DNA of 64,000 bases from Strigops habroptila (GCF_004027225.2 NC_044277.2:96655552-96719551); one strand, 5' to 3'. Shown: positions 1 to 14,600, counted from the first letter of the stretch. Notes: generated by a model not told the origin, from the letters alone. Numbers and translations are program-made.

Positions 1-2335
1 AGCACAACAGAGAGGGGTTAAAAAAAGAACAGGGGCAGCGAGCGAGAGAGAGGTCTTCCTTTCATCTTTTACCCATCTGTCTTTCTACTCTTCACCCACC
101 CCACTTCTTTATGTCATTCTTTCTTGACAGTGTTGGGCTAAGAAACCTTAACCCAGAAACAAAACCTTCACTGAGCTGAACTGTAGCTTGCTTATCCTGA
201 CAACGGTTTCTAATGTTACTGGCTCTGTAGTACCTCTGTTGGGAGGGTGCTCACTGTTCACACAGCTTACTCCAGGCTCCTCTGTAGTGAGAGATTAATT
301 TGTGCCAGAGCTTAGCACTAGTGACCAAAGTAAATGAAACCTTAGGCCACTTGAATTGTACTTTAAGCTTTGTTTTTATCTATGGAAATGTAACTGGTAG
401 GTAAGTATAAATAAAACTTTTAACTACAGGATATTATGTAACAAAAGATAAGGAAATGTCTCAAGACACAACAAAAAGCATGCCTGGAGGCTGTGGGAGC
501 AAATCAGAAGAGAAGAAAAACCCAGTCTGTGCAAACAAGTTTGGATGAGCCTTAAGTGCCATCAGGACATCAAGCAACCTGTAGATATTATGAAATCCCG
601 TAACAATTGATGGGCAGGTCCCTCTTGAGAGGCACCCAGCTTGAGTTGTAACTACTGTATTAAATATAGTGGAAGAAGGAACTCTGATTCTTTTATTAAA
701 GTAGAATCCAGGGACGAGCACTGTTGAGGGGACATCTGCGTAATTCCTACCACAGTCTATGTGGTGCCTGTGTTATTTTCTACAACACCGCTGAGCATTC
801 AAGCTGCAGCCCCAGCTGCAACTTGTTTGTTGACAATAACAGTGATAATGATAAATGTACTCCAAATGACCAAGCAAGTGACCTGGAGAGGAGCTAGACT
901 TCTCCAATGGTAAGGATTTCTCACTGATTCAGTATGGAAATGGTTGAAGATGGAATCCAGTGAAGAAACTAATTCACATAAGAAAGATCCAAAGAGCAAC
1001 AGTTCTCACCTTTGTAAAGTCCTATGAAAACCTGTATATGTGTAACCCTGTGTATGGGTATGTGCAGGTGCATGCAAAGCTGAACACAAATCCAAAAACT
1101 TGAGAATATTGGGAGCAGAAAGAAACCAACTATAGGTGTCTTTGTTAAGACACGTAAGGTTAGTGCAAGAGATACAAAGAAACAAGGTATTTATTGTTAA
1201 AAGCTTTTCTACGAATCACTCAGCATCATACAATGAAGATATGGTGGCTACAGAGTAGAGGGAGTCTCTCTTTTCTCCCTCCCCCCCCCTTTATACACAT
1301 ATTTGCTCACTCTCACAAACCCACAGTTTTGTTTTTTTTTTTTTTAATGGAGTTCCTTTCTTCAGTGAGATTGGAAAAGGTGTTTATCATACAGGATCTG
1401 GCAGAACAGATACATCCTATTAAACAACAGAGCAGTTACAGAAAGGAGACCTCTTTCTTCAGGAAAAAAAGAGCTTTCTTTTCCCCCTCATCTCTTTGCC
1501 ATAAAAGGGTTCTCAAGACACCAAAACCAAAAATAAAACACGCCAAAAAAACCCAGTACCAAATTAGCGTTTTGGCAAAATTAGGAACCCAAGGATATGC
1601 CCCAATATTGACATATGCACTAATATTTTCACCTGGCTTCCACAAAATAAATTCTAAACAATGTGGTTTAAAAAACCTGCCAGCTGAAACAATGTCTGCA
1701 CTACAACTACTAACCCTGCTAAGTTGAACAACTGAATCCCTGTTAATAACAGTGGAAAATGTTTTGACAATATGTCTCAAAGTTACTTGCAGAACATTTG
1801 GGTTTGTCCTGCCTGCCCATTTCCCAGGCTACATACAAGTTGAGACTGGCTCTCTCCCACATGCTCTCTACAGGTAAACATACACACATGCACACAACAT
1901 ATACAGACTCACATGGACTGTGCTATTTCCAAAGTACTTTGCGCATTATCCTGTGCTAAGTCTTAATGACACTTCAGTGGTGCTCTGCTCCATCTTTTCT
2001 TTTCTACTGCTGTATTCTTCTCTCTATTCCATAATCAAACATTTGTTTTCCCTTTAATTTCTAAGAAACGCTTGGTCTGAATCCTGACTCATGGCCAACA
2101 GCACAAAGGACTAAAAAATGTGTTTCGAACCTGCTGTTTCAACACTTCAGCTCCCAGATAGCTTTATCTTATATTGGTATTCCAGAATTCTGTTTTAACC
2201 CTCTCACAGTTTGATGCTATATTTCCTAACAGTCTATATTATCATCTATGCATTGAATACATCTATGCACAGAACGTTTTCTTGCAATATGCACAGATTT
2301 GTATTGTACTGTGGCAGCAACTGAAGACGCCAAAA
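1..2335. other. 3' flank, no gene recognised
   Basis: This AT-rich sequence lies beyond the 3' end of SMARCD3. It holds a C-run near 1281-1290, a T-run near 1329-1346 and a CA-rich patch near 1870-1915. Open frames here are short, overlap on both strands and show no domain I recognise. In mammals CHPF2 lies tail to tail with SMARCD3, but I see no CHPF2-like coding sequence here. Confidence 0.5.
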
Positions 2336-2742
2336 CATAGAATCACAGAGTGGTTTGGGTTGAAGGGATGTTAAAGATCATCTAGTTCCAATCCCCCTGC
2401 CACGGGCATGGACTCCTTCCACTAGACCAGGTTGCTCCAAGCCTCATCCAACCCAGCCTTGAACACTTCCAGGGATAGAGCAGCCACAGCTTCTCTGGGC
2501 AACCTGTGCCAGGGCCTCACCACCCTCACAGGGAAGAACTTCTTCCTAATATCTAATGTAAATCTCCCCTCTGTCAGTTTAAAGCCATTCCCCCTTGTCC
2601 TGTCACTACATGTCCTTGTAAAAAGCCCCTCTCCAGATTTCTTGCAGGCCCTCTTTAGGTATTAGAAGGTTGCTCTAAGGTCTCCCTGGAGCCTTCTCTT
2701 CTCCAGGCTGAACAAGCCAAACATCTTTTAATTCTTCAGACA
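2336..2742 (-). mobile_element. CR1 LINE fragment (3' end)
   Basis: The plus strand reads as the reverse complement of an avian CR1 3' end. It starts with the terminal repeat (catagaatcacagagtggtt) and continues through the segments for the C-terminus of the CR1 reverse-transcriptase ORF. The element is therefore on the minus strand and 5'-truncated near 2742. The frame is disrupted. An open frame on the opposite strand at 2432-2665 is an antisense shadow of the element, not a gene. Confidence 0.9.
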
Positions 2743-5240
2743 CACAAAAGAACAACCATTTTGAACTTAAAATGAATTTATCATTCACAATCTGCCACAA
2801 TTACATGCCTGTTCAGTACCACTGCCTTTCATTTTCGTATGCCCAAGCGTATGCCCAGTATTCCTCCATTACTTCTCTTCAAATATAACTTCTCTTTTTG
2901 CAAACAAGCAAGCTCCTGGCTTCACTCCTGGAACAGAGAACAGAATTTTTCTGTGTCTCTTCAGTAAAAGACCTGAACACAGGAAAAAAGCATCAAAATC
3001 TCAAATCCCAGTTTAACCAAAGGAAACACACGACAGCTATTCCTAAGACTCACTGTTGGTGACCAGTATTTTCACGTACAGTAGGAATATGGATAGTGGG
3101 ATATAAGAATTTAGATTTTGGATTGCCATCCTCAGTGTCATTTATGGTGGCCGACTCCTGCATGTGCATGCATGGACACACACACACATGCACACTTCAG
3201 TACAGCATTGGTGCTTTACATAGATCCACGTTCCAGTGATGCTGTTGTGAACACTGGGCAGCAATACCACATTAGTTTCATTAATTTGCTCTGAAACAGA
3301 CTTGGAAACAGATCCAACCAATTAATTCTACAGAGAGATTCTAAAAGCAGGCTGGACTCCATTATGTTGCCAGCTGTGGCACATGACTGAAATTTCTCTG
3401 TACAAATATTTGCCACTTCAATGGGAAAGTTCTCAAAACACAAATTTCCTTGGCAGACATCCTGCAGGCGTCTATCCCAGTCCCATGCTCTTCTCACATC
3501 CTTGCATATCATTCTCCGCATTTCTTACTCCTGGAGACTGAATGCATCCCCTGAATGTAGCTGCTCTGTTTATCACATACAGAAAAGAGTTTTATACACT
3601 GGACAGCATGCACACAACTGACACAGCAGCATAAATATGGAAGCACAGTAGCAAACGATCCCCACTGTTTTCCCTCATAATGCTTGCTTGTATTCCAATT
3701 AGTGGAGTCCTAACAAAAGTAAGATTTCAAGTCATTCACTGTCTGGCAGCCTCACAGCCCCTTACCATACCCCATTTAAGACTGCAAGATTTCACGTTTT
3801 ACTGCAAAAAGAGGTTTTAACACACAAAAAAGTTCCAAACAAAGCCATTCCTGGTAAAAGGCCTCGGGCAAAGAGGTACAGCTATGCTTTTTCTTACACC
3901 AATGGTTTTGCATGATGGTACTACCATCATATGACTGCAATCAAATGTAAATTTTCCACAATATCTCTGAACACAATGGACAGAATAAAGGCTATGGCAC
4001 TATTAATGTGAAAGCACAGGTATTAAATGAAGGGGTGGAAGAGAAGACTATGTCTTCTGTGACTGAACAGAAGAAACTTTTAAGTTTGACACAGAAAGAA
4101 ATTGGCAAAGATAGCAGAAGAGAAAAGGACGATATTACAGCAAAGTGCATTATTCAGAAGAGCTGTCTCCTGTACCACATGTGAATTTGATTATCTTCTC
4201 TAGAAAGTGAAAGAAAGGAGATGCAAAGGAGTAGCCTAAGAGGATTTTGAGTGCCACATCATCTGGACAGTTACAATATGGCAGCTGCTTTTTGCACTAG
4301 AAATCATGTTGAGCCATTAATTACAGACTAATCTGTGCACTACAAAAAATGAGGGGTGAGAGGAGGATTTAATGAAGATGTCCCTGCTTCCAATTAAATA
4401 TGGTTTAAATTCCCACACTCTGAATTTTTTGTACATTTACAATGAAGATGTTTTCAAAGTGATATGTTCTCTGTGCTATTTAAGGCTGATAGTGCTTTAT
4501 AACTCAACAGCATCCTATATAACCAGTATGTATCATGTAAGGGGGAACTAAATCATTCATAGTAAGAGGCAGTTCACCTATGACCAAAATGTGAGACCTG
4601 TTAACATCTTGAAGTAGAGAGAAAACTGCCACGTTATAAGAAGTTAAGCTTCTTGGATTCTGCACCAACTTAACAATTAGGGAACTTCTTTTCAGTGCAG
4701 ATCCCTACTGGCACACAGAGAAACATTTAAGAAGTCCTGTATTTTACATATATGCTTATTGTTAGTATCTGCTGTGTTCAAGGCAGGTATCAGCAAAGCA
4801 CCATTAAGTTATTTTCATTTTCTCAGAATGCCTCATTTCTTGCTTCAACCTCAGCTTTGCTAATACTACTGACATTAAGGATGCCTAAGAAGCTCTTATC
4901 CCGGGGATAATTCTCTTTCTCTCAGTACAGCACATTGATCATACTCATCTACAGATAGTGTAAATCAGTCTACCTTTCACTGCAGGGGCAAGGGAAAAAA
5001 GAAGTATTAGAATTTGCAAAAGAGATGTCCTGACTATGCTTCTTTCTTCCAGAGGGGCTCTTCATTCCAGGAATGAAAATCCTCCTAGTTTGTTCTTTCC
5101 CGTGGTGAGATGGCTTCTTGTACTGTTCCACCTGGAGTGAAAAATCTATTCAGGAATGTGAAGCATTCCACAGCTATAAGAAGGACTATCTTGTCTAATT
5201 CCAGAGAAGTTACTATTTGAGACTCTTAGGTAACATAGGA
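2743..5240. other. 3' flank, no gene recognised
   Basis: This is non-coding-looking sequence between a CR1 fragment and the SMARCD3 3' end. The only structure I see is an alternating purine-pyrimidine CA/TG tract at about 3159-3196. No RNA gene, domain or further repeat was recognised. Confidence 0.45.
3159..3196. repeat. CA/TG dinucleotide-rich tract
   Basis: The tract is a run of alternating purine and pyrimidine (tgcatgtgcatgcatgg followed by CA repeats). It is a likely microsatellite and a possible Z-DNA former. Confidence 0.7.
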
Positions 5241-5251
5241 CGAGAACTGCA

Positions 5252-5257
5252 TTTATT
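5252..5257 (-). terminator. candidate poly(A) signal AATAAA
   Basis: The forward sequence tttatt reads AATAAA on the minus strand, about 385 bases downstream of the SMARCD3 stop codon. It is the first canonical hexamer I noticed after the stop. It is a candidate only; no transcript data are available. Confidence 0.4.
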
Positions 5258-5402
5258 TCTCTAAATCTGTAGTCTCCTATAACACCTATCTCAACCTCCC
5301 CCTTCAGTGCCACCCACGATACTATGCATAGCCCATTAGGATTTGCTGTGTAGTGTCTGAACTTTCCACTAAAACTTAATGATGTGCGTTGATGAATGAA
5401 CC

Positions 5403-5408
5403 TTTAAT
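5403..5408 (-). terminator. candidate poly(A) signal ATTAAA
   Basis: The forward sequence tttaat reads ATTAAA, the commonest variant poly(A) hexamer, about 235 bases after the stop. Use of this site would give a short 3' UTR. The AATAAA at 5252-5257 is the distal alternative. Confidence 0.35.
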
Positions 5409-5640
5409 CTTCTTTAACACTGACACTTGTATGGCGCTGTCTGTGGCCTGGAATTGTTTGAGACACCCGCCATGGGCAAGATTTTCAAGGGTCACTCTAA
5501 AGCTGGTGTTCTGACTGGTATGTTGATGGTACATTCTCATCCAGTCAGGAAGCAGGTCCATGTGTAACAGTGAGCTAAGTAACACTGGGAAGTCCACTGG
5601 TTTGGTGGTCATGATGCCAATGGGATCTTGTGAACAGTAC

Positions 5641-5694
5641 TTATGTGTTGCGCACTCCCAGAGATTGTTCCAGTTCCTGCCGGCGCTGCTGGAT
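5641..5694 (-). CDS. SMARCD3: SMARCD3 exon 13 (last coding exon)
   Basis: The exon follows a tttcag acceptor and encodes residues 469-485, [17 protein letters not shown], then TAA at 5643-5641. This charged helical tail ends in RNT as in all SMARCD proteins. The bird reads LGV where human SMARCD3 reads LVV; SMARCD1 has LGI. The preceding intron is only 98 bases. Confidence 0.97.
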   Translation of the reverse strand: MQQRRQELEQSLGVRNT

Positions 5695-8600
5695 CTGAAA
5701 GAAAAAGAGAAACTGTACAGTTTAGCAGATTCAATTGTTTGGTGGCAGGAAGATTCATTTATAAGCCAGCAGTGTGGATAATTCCTCCATACCTTGCAGT
5801 AGAAATATCTGCTCACAGCCTCTTGAGACCATGGCTCGTGATAAAATTCAGCTCTGCGTTCTTCCTCTGGGTTTCCAACTACATCAGTCATCACCTGTGA
5901 CAAAAATAAAAATGGTTTTCACTACAGCTCTTCTACCACATAGAGAACATTCAGATTTACCTAAAGTCAAATTTTATCTGTACTACTTCATTAAAAATGT
6001 TCAGGACCATTCTTTAAGCCCCAGGCAGATGAACAATGAATGGCATTTGTGCTTAACTACCAAAACAATATGGTCACATACAAACTGTCAGCTGTAAACA
6101 GCTCCTAACCTCCGCTTCCTCTGTGCCAAGGAATCATTCTAAACACTAGTAGTTGCCCTGGCCAAATGCCACAATCTCTAACAGTTTAACAGCATGGATA
6201 GCTTAGTTCCAGCACCCAGGAAAAGTTCCCCATCACCATATATTTTATTAGCCTATGTACCCAAACAACCTCACTAGTTACCTGTACACAGGGTAACAGT
6301 TTGAAATTATTAAGGTATTCACATCAGATTGAAACACAACTCTATACTAGTTTTGCCCTTATCTCAAAGCATATTTTACCTTGATTTCAAGGAAAGTTCT
6401 GATGTGGAAAGCATTAGGGGAAAATAATTCTAAAGTGCGAGGAACAGAAAACCCTAGTAATTCCACAATGGCCAAAGTCTTGAGCTGATTTTCCAGTCTC
6501 TATACAACTACCAAGAAAGCAAGATTTGAACAAACAGTAAGTTGTTTAAGGAATTAGTGGATAGGACCAGCTGGAAAACTGCCCTTAAGGACAAAGTAGC
6601 TGAACAGAGCTGTCAGCTCTTTAAGGACATTTTTCTTAGAGTGAAAGAGCTCTAAATTCCCATGTGTAAGAAACAGGGCAAGGAAGGCGGAGACGAGCAT
6701 AACTCAGTAAGATTTGACCTCCTGGTCAAATCAAAGTGTAAGAAGGAAATGAACAGACAGTGGAACCAGGGAAGAATATAGGGATGCTGCCCAGATGTGT
6801 AGGACGGGCTCAGGAAAGCTAAGGCCAGCTGGAGCTGGGTTTGTCCCTCTACTCTGCTCTTGTGAGACCCCACTGCAGTACTGTGTCCAGCTCTGGAATC
6901 CACAGTACAAGAAAGACATGGACATGTTGGAGTGGGTCCAGAGGAGGCCATGAAAATAGTGAGAGGGATGAAACACTTCTCCTATGAAGAAAAGATGAGA
7001 GAGCTGGAGTTCACCCTGGACAACAGAAGGCTCTGGAGAGACCTCACTGTGCCTTTCAATACTTAAAGGAGGCTTTTAAGAAAGGTGGGGACAGACTTTT
7101 TACCAAGGCCTGTAGTGACAGGACACAGGGCACCAGTTTTAAACTGAAAGAGGGTAGGTTTAAATCAGATACAAGAAAATTTTTTATGATGTGATTGATG
7201 AGGCCCTGGCACAGGTTTCCCAGAGAAGCTGTGGCTGCCCCATCCCTGGCAGTGTTCAAGGCCAGGTTGGACGGGGCTTGGAGCAACCTGCTCTAGTGGA
7301 AGGTGTCCCTACCCATGGGCAGGGGGTTGGAACTCAATAAGCTTTAATGTCCCTTGCAACCCAAACCATTCTATGATTCTATAAAAAAATAACATTCAGA
7401 TGACTAAGTCTCCAGCATCAGAGAATTAAGGGTAAATATAAAAATATTCGCATGTTTTGCATAGTAGTATTGTGCAATTATAATTCTGATGCGAGCAGGA
7501 CAGACCATTATAGAGAAGGCCCTCATGGGACTGGTTCTCAGGGAGAGCACTGAACAACTGTTCTATGTATGCAGTCAGAGAAGCTCGACAGCAACTTAGT
7601 TTTTAAGCTCTTCAAGCTTAAAGGGTGCTTTATTTAAACATTCTTTCGGATGCCTGTCCCCTTTTGAATATAGTATAAATAATAATAATTATAATCTTAA
7701 TAATAGATTTTTTGGAAGACTATTGACTAACAAACTGACATTTCTGTTTGAAAGACACGATTTTATTAAAATAATTTCATGGATGCATTAATACATCTGG
7801 TTTTGAGTTGTCTTTATGAGGAACTTTATGTGGAACAAATTGTTAATTTTTGTTGGCAAACAACGGAACTTCTTTAAATTCCATTTCTTGAGTACGTCAA
7901 AGCTAAGCTCAAAGGCAGCTCATATTTAATGTGCTATTTATTAAATAAGATTAAATTATGAACAAAATACTCAAACTGTGTTATTGTACACAATATAGCT
8001 TTAATTTTACAGAATACACCAACACAGCCCTGCACTTTGTTCTTGCTGACCACAAATTCACCTACCATTAAGCACAGCTGTTCCACTGGAAGTGGAATAC
8101 AGCCTAAACTGTCTTTCCTGCATACTGGCTGCTCTGGGATTGCAGTATTCCACTCACTGTCTGTCTTCCACCAATTTTCCATCCTAGATGTTTTAGCTAT
8201 ACACTGTGTATGCACTAAGATAATATTCTTACATTCTGGTTCCACTATTCATTCTTCTTCAAACCTTAGCTTACCTTAAGATCCCTACTTTGGGACCGGA
8301 GAAGGTCTTGGATGTATCCTTTGGGATCTTTGGAGAAACTCAGCATGAAATCACGTTGTATTTTTAGCTGATTTATGGATTCAATTGTCTCATGAATCTG
8401 ACAGAAAAAACAAAGCAGATGTACTTAATTCTTCCCATGCTCCAGTAACCCTGAGGTGGGCCTTATTAGCATTTCTTGTGAGGCACAAAGGTGACAGTTA
8501 CACACCCCAGACTTGTGCAGGTCCCCATGGCTTTTTCCCTTCAAAGAGAGAGTTAACCGCAATCCTGCAATTACATTTTGGTTTCACCTGTACTTCTGCT

Positions 8601-11600
8601 ATACAAGCATGTACAGGATTCTTCTTCAAATCCTACGCTGGATGGCATGCTATATACAATACTGAAGAGCTAAGTCATGTCACTGTACAGTGTAATAATT
8701 TCCTGTGTATAATTAGTCTTTCTGATGACTCTGAGATTTTTCAGGAAAGATGCTATATAAATATGTCTTTAAACAGTGCTCAATGCCAGAAAGCAGTTAT
8801 TGCCCAGGTTAATCATTATCATATCTTCAATACCCTGCTGTGATCCTTAAAATTTCTAGTGATTGCCTGATCAAGTCCATGTTAAATGAACTCATGAAAC
8901 AGCCATGACTTCTAGATTTTTTTCTTATGAGAAAGCCCATTAAAGTCACAGTGGCTACCAAAAGGAGTGTGAATAATGGAAAATCAGGAGTATGGAAGGT
9001 TTATAGAAAATGAGTCATATCTTCAGAAATATTATGAAAAAATTGAGCATTAACCAGCAAGGAAGAATGAAGACTCCAAAGAGAAGTCAAGGTCCTATAA
9101 TCATGGTGGATGACAAAATCGAATATGATCAATGGGAGGACAGTTAATGAATCATTTGCACATATACACACAGAAAAGCAAACTTTTGCTATTCTATTCC
9201 CCTCAAATTCCAGTTTGACATTTTAGACCTATCTTGTTTAGTTTCATGTATACATCTATTTTGCCATAACAGCTAATGTGGCCAGGCACATGGGCAAAAA
9301 TAACCTTTCCCTGATCTCGCTGTGCCATCAAGGCCACTCATGTATGCACGACTAAATGGTATGTTAACAGAAGAGAGCTGCTGTCAACTTAAAATCATTC
9401 CTTATTTGGGAAAATGATGTAGCCATGCTGGAGAGAAATCTGTTGGCATGCACCGAGTTTCCACTAGAGGACTCTGTGGCAGCACAGCAATAAAGGGTCC
9501 AGATGGTAACAATGCAGCAGCCTATGCCAGTTTACCTAGAAGTTACTTCAGAAACTTCACTATCATAGCTTTCCCTCTGCTGCAGGAAGTGCTCAAAAGA
9601 AGGAGTGATGCAGACATGGGAAATGGTGAGCTGAACTGGAAATGGAATAACGCTATGCATGCTGCATGCAAGCCTATATAGGCTGGGAATCAACTGGCTG
9701 AGCAGCTGCCCTGCGGCAAAGGACCTTTCTCAAGAGCCATAAAAGAAAAGATGCTGCAATAGTTACCAGTATCCATAGGATTGCTAGTGTCCAACCCCCC
9801 TTTAAAATCATATGAAGACCAGGGTTTAACATACTTGTTTGTATTAGAGGTAAAAAACAGAAAATGTCACATAAGTCATCTCTGGTCCACAAAGTCACAC
9901 CTCTTCTTCCCTTGCTCTGAGAAGCCACTTTTGTTCACCCCTTACCAAGCTAAGTCAGCCATTTATACATGTGCCAAAAGCTGGCTAACGGTCCCCACTA
10001 CATGAACTCCTAATACAAGCCTGCAGAGCTCACCACTGCTGTAAGACAGATACTATTATTTGAAGTGCACATGATCCTTTTTGAATAACCCTGAAACAAT
10101 TCTGCCAACTGCTCCAACTGATTTTTCTGCCACGCATTTTCCATATTTGCACCTACAGCAGAGAGCTGTTCTGCAACCGAGCATGCACAAGACACATCTA
10201 GAGTATGACATTCTCTTAGCTTTGCTTTATAGCAATTTAGCAAGATACCATGACCTCTCAATAAAAAGTTATAGTCAAACAGTTCAGATGATTATTGAAT
10301 GCCAGGGGACTCATTATACTACTGTGAAATTGTTTCTATCACCTCGACAACTGTGTTAAGCCCTGGATCAAATCTTAACCAGGAATGCCCCTCACTCCTC
10401 TGTATTCCCATTGCTTATGGCTGATTCATCCCTTGAAAGCACATGAGAAGCCCCTGTCTTACAACAGTACTGTCTTTGACACGTGACACCAAACCCACAC
10501 GAAGGTGCACAATGCCATGTGATATGCAATATATGCCATGTGATACTTTACTCCTGGGATAGTACCTTGTTGTCCAATGCTGTAATCTCCTGTTGGTTAG
10601 CTGTTGAGAGAAGAAAACTACTCATCTGTCCCTTTAATGGGTCTTCAACTTCTACATCTATGTCATAACAAGCTGTCTTCTTCTGATCATTTGGGTCAAC
10701 ACTACAGAGAGTATAACAGAAGACCATTAGAACTGCCATAATGAATCAGAATTAATATCCATCCTGCAAAGAGTACACTCTTTAATAAAGCCTGTTGCAG
10801 ATGCTGTGGAAGAGTTTAAGAACGGAGTATCTTTATATATTTGTATATCCAAGTATATTGTCTCATCTTTCATCAATCAGAATTCAGAGGTTCTTTGCGA
10901 TCTCTCTCCCTCTGGAAATGCAACCATCATTTCCTTGTCATTTTTCTTCAAGACTATCTCTGAGGACCTCAGCTTTTTTTGGTCCACCAAATAGGTCACT
11001 GAGTTGTCTTCAATTACAGGATATACATAGCTATCAATCTACATGGTAGTCAAGCTGCTTTTTGATTACTCTGTTTTATACACTCAAAGGAATCAAAAAG
11101 CAAATTTGTTTTGATAGCCTATGTAATATTTAAACTTCTTATCATGTATATTATAAATTTAAAATAAAGAACCTGATTTTAAGTATATTCAGAAATGTTT
11201 GTTGTCAATATTCTGTACGAAATAAAGTCACTATGCTCAATTAACAATAATATTTAAACACCCAGAATCAGAGTTTTGACCAAGACCACAAAGGAACTTG
11301 GGAAAGGCTGAAGTATCTTAACAGCAAGATTGCAATCCCCAAGAATCTCTTTATCTGTCCGTGTCCCTCTCCCCCCCAAAGTTGTCACTTATATATGGAA
11401 TGTGCTGGAAGTGCCCTAGATAGCTGAGAGTTGTATTTCATCTACTGTGCCAGAAATACATCTGTTTTGACAAGGATGCCAGAAGCTCAGTATCTTGATC
11501 GCAATGACCTTCTCTGAATCTAGGCATTCTTTATTGCAAATCTATCTCTTCAGATCTCTGACTAGTTGGCATTCTTAGAATAAGATCAACACCCAAACAA

Positions 11601-14600
11601 CAGCTGACCTAATCCCAACAAAGCATGCATGGACTGGCCACTGCATTTGAAATTGTAATACTGTTGTACATTTTACATAATAACTCAGTGATTGGAACGA
11701 TTGCCCATGATGTACAATATCTTACTTCATTTCCTTTTTTTCCCCTCTAAGTGGATTCAAACTCTCATTCCTCTCCCCTCAGGAAAGAAACCTGACCAAC
11801 TCTCTCAATGGTATTCTAGTAGGGATAAAAATAAGAAATTGTTTTGCATACTCCTAGAAAAGCGGTGCCATTCTATTGAAAATCATTCAGAATTATATAG
11901 ACCAGAATGACATAGAGAATAAACACAAAAGAAAGTCCTCACACAAACACACAAGAAAGTACTCACCTGGAAGTTATAAAAACTAGATTCTGGTCCCTGT
12001 CACTGTAGCCGTTTCTGTATTTTACGTAGTGAGTGTTTTGCACGTTGACAGTGCTGAGCTGACTCACCAGCTTACCTGATTATATGGTTTATCACTATAG
12101 GGTCTGGTGGCAGCAGCAGGTTAGTGAGTCTCTGAGGAATTTCAGAAAACTTTAGCCGTGGACAGTCAAAGATCTGGAATACAATAAAGCATGTTATCCT
12201 TGTTCAAAACCTAAACTGCAACTAAATGAGAAAGTAAGAATTCAACAGTTCAAAAGGAAGGTGATTTTGAAAGCTATAATTCTGGCTTTTATTCTTCTGT
12301 ACTTACAATTTGGGCTAGCTGACAGATGCATCAGATTACAACAATTTTAGGTATCCCACTTTTGGTTTAGTTGCCAAAGGGCACAGGCCTCTCTCACTAA
12401 GGGTTTGAAACAGCATATCGTAAAGAAAAAACATTTTTTTTTACCAGAGGAAATATAAAAGCAGTTTGCTTTATTTTTCCCAAGGTATGTTTCCTGCAAT
12501 ATTTTATGCTAAAGAAAAATACAAGAAAACACTTTTGAATTTTAAAAACATTTGGTGTTTGGGGTTTTTTTTCCAAGATTAGGGGCAGGGGGGGAAAGGC
12601 AACATGGTTTTACTTATTTTCAACCAAAACCTAAACAGCCTCTTGGAAGGGATTCACTCCAGTTTGCCTCTAAAGAGCTACTGTGTCCAAAAAGGAGTTA
12701 CCTGCTGGAAGTACTTGTCACAGTTAATGTATTCTTTATCATGGGAGTCTTGCAGCTTGTTTGTTTTGATGTACTGCCAGAGAGCCTGGATGATGGCTGA
12801 CCGGGTCTGCGTGTGTATCCCCAGCAAACGGGCTAGTCGTGGGTCCAGTTTAAACTGTGGAGGCTGTAACAGAAAGAGATGGAAATGGCAATAGAGAGAA
12901 AAGCAGCCAGATACACAGGTATGAAGTTTCAGCTATGATTCTTGGAGGGCTCTGTTCCTGAGGCGAAGCACCCCATTGAATGGCAGAGATTGCAAAAATA
13001 CAAAATGCTCAGATGTTTGTCACTATCGGTGCTCTGGAAGAACTATGTCTAGGGTTTGAAAAGAAAAAGAGGGACACTCTACATGTGCTATGTACACAGA
13101 CTATCTGTATCACATGCATTAGTTAGATAATAACAACTTGCATGCAGACTCAGAAAGGAATTTTCCTTTTCAACACTGATGCATATCTTGACTTTAGGAA
13201 GTGGGAGAAGAAAAAGAATGGACCTTCCTCTGAACTACTGGACATTAACCACAGATAGCGAGAATAAAGTCAAAATGATGCTTCTACTCTTGGTAATAAC
13301 TGCTCAACTGCCTCACAGCAACAAAGTACCCTGGAACTCTGTTTTTCAGGCATGTTCCCACCCTTCTGCTGTGTACCAGAAAATTTAACAAACCACAACT
13401 AGCTGATAGAATATGTTTCTTCTCTTGACCTCTGTGATACAACTCTTGAACTACCCTGTTCTGCATTTCTAGTAACATATATTCCTTGGATACTTTTGGA
13501 TTTGGTGCCCCTTCTAGTGTGTTCCCATACTCAAGTATAATAATTGCCACATTATTAAGCAAGGATTAGTCTGTTGTGTGTCAGGTCACCCAATGCTAGC
13601 TTTATAACAAATCAAGACTTAAGCATAAGAGAACATTTTTTTAAAGCATAAATTTATAATAATGGTGAGCATAACAAACACCATTATACTGTCTTAACAA
13701 TAAAGATTTTTACTGGTTATATCAGCATTGCAGTTAGCTCCCTAAAATTCCTATAATTTTCTCTATGTTAACATAAAATGGAGTGTCTTTTCCCTGGATA
13801 GATGCTATCTGCATGGATGGGAAAGAGAATGGCACAGAATAAGATCTTATACAATCAAAATGTATCTGAGACTGAACTACCATTGAGAAGGGGGATCCCA
13901 TGTCCTCTCAGCAGTGCATTTCTATTAATTTCCTTAAGACAGCAACTTTTCTTTCAGGGGTGGTTTCAGTCAGATTAGTGAGCTCCACAACTGCAATCTC
14001 CACTGTTTAGGCCAAGAGGAGGGAGACTGTGGCAGTGCACAGCCACAACTGAAACAAAAGTGGGGTTTTTTTAGCAGCTTATCCTTATGACAGCTTAAAA
14101 TAGTTTGAAATTGTGCCCAGGAACCTCTTTCACATTCTATCCCAAGGCAGAATAACCTAATTTTGCCTAATTTTTGTTGTTGTTGTTTCCTGTGACTGGG
14201 ATCAGGGAACCAATTTCAAAGTAAGTTTTGTTAGTTTTCAAATGGATCAGTTTCCTGACTTGTTTGTGTTCAGCCCACAAATACTACTAGTACAATAGAA
14301 CTAATACTGACAAAAGAAAGGAAGCAGGAATGCCTAACAAGGCCTAAGAGTAATGGCAACTCTAACCGTTGCAGGGCAATGTGGTCTTATGACAGATTAG
14401 GGCACAATGTAACCAAAACTGAAGAACCCAGGAAACCTGTGTAGTCTGCTCTGAAAAAAAAGGCTGCCATGGCTGCACAGTTCAGGTATCACTAGCAAAA
14501 GCCACTCCTCTGAATTTCTGTACAGAACCACACACATAACTCATGTGCAGTGTATCTGGCTATTCCTTAAGAATCCTGAGGTGAAAATGCATACTCTTTC

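Noticed and set aside
2432..2665. 77-codon plus-strand frame with a seemingly conserved protein
   Set aside because: Near-identical peptides occur opposite the CR1 copies at 7056-7286 and 15969-16190. All three are the antisense strand of CR1 ORF2, not a gene family.
1..5240. CHPF2 as the downstream neighbour, expected from mammalian gene order
   Set aside because: No frame in this region resembles a glycosyltransferase. The neighbour, if present, lies outside the window.
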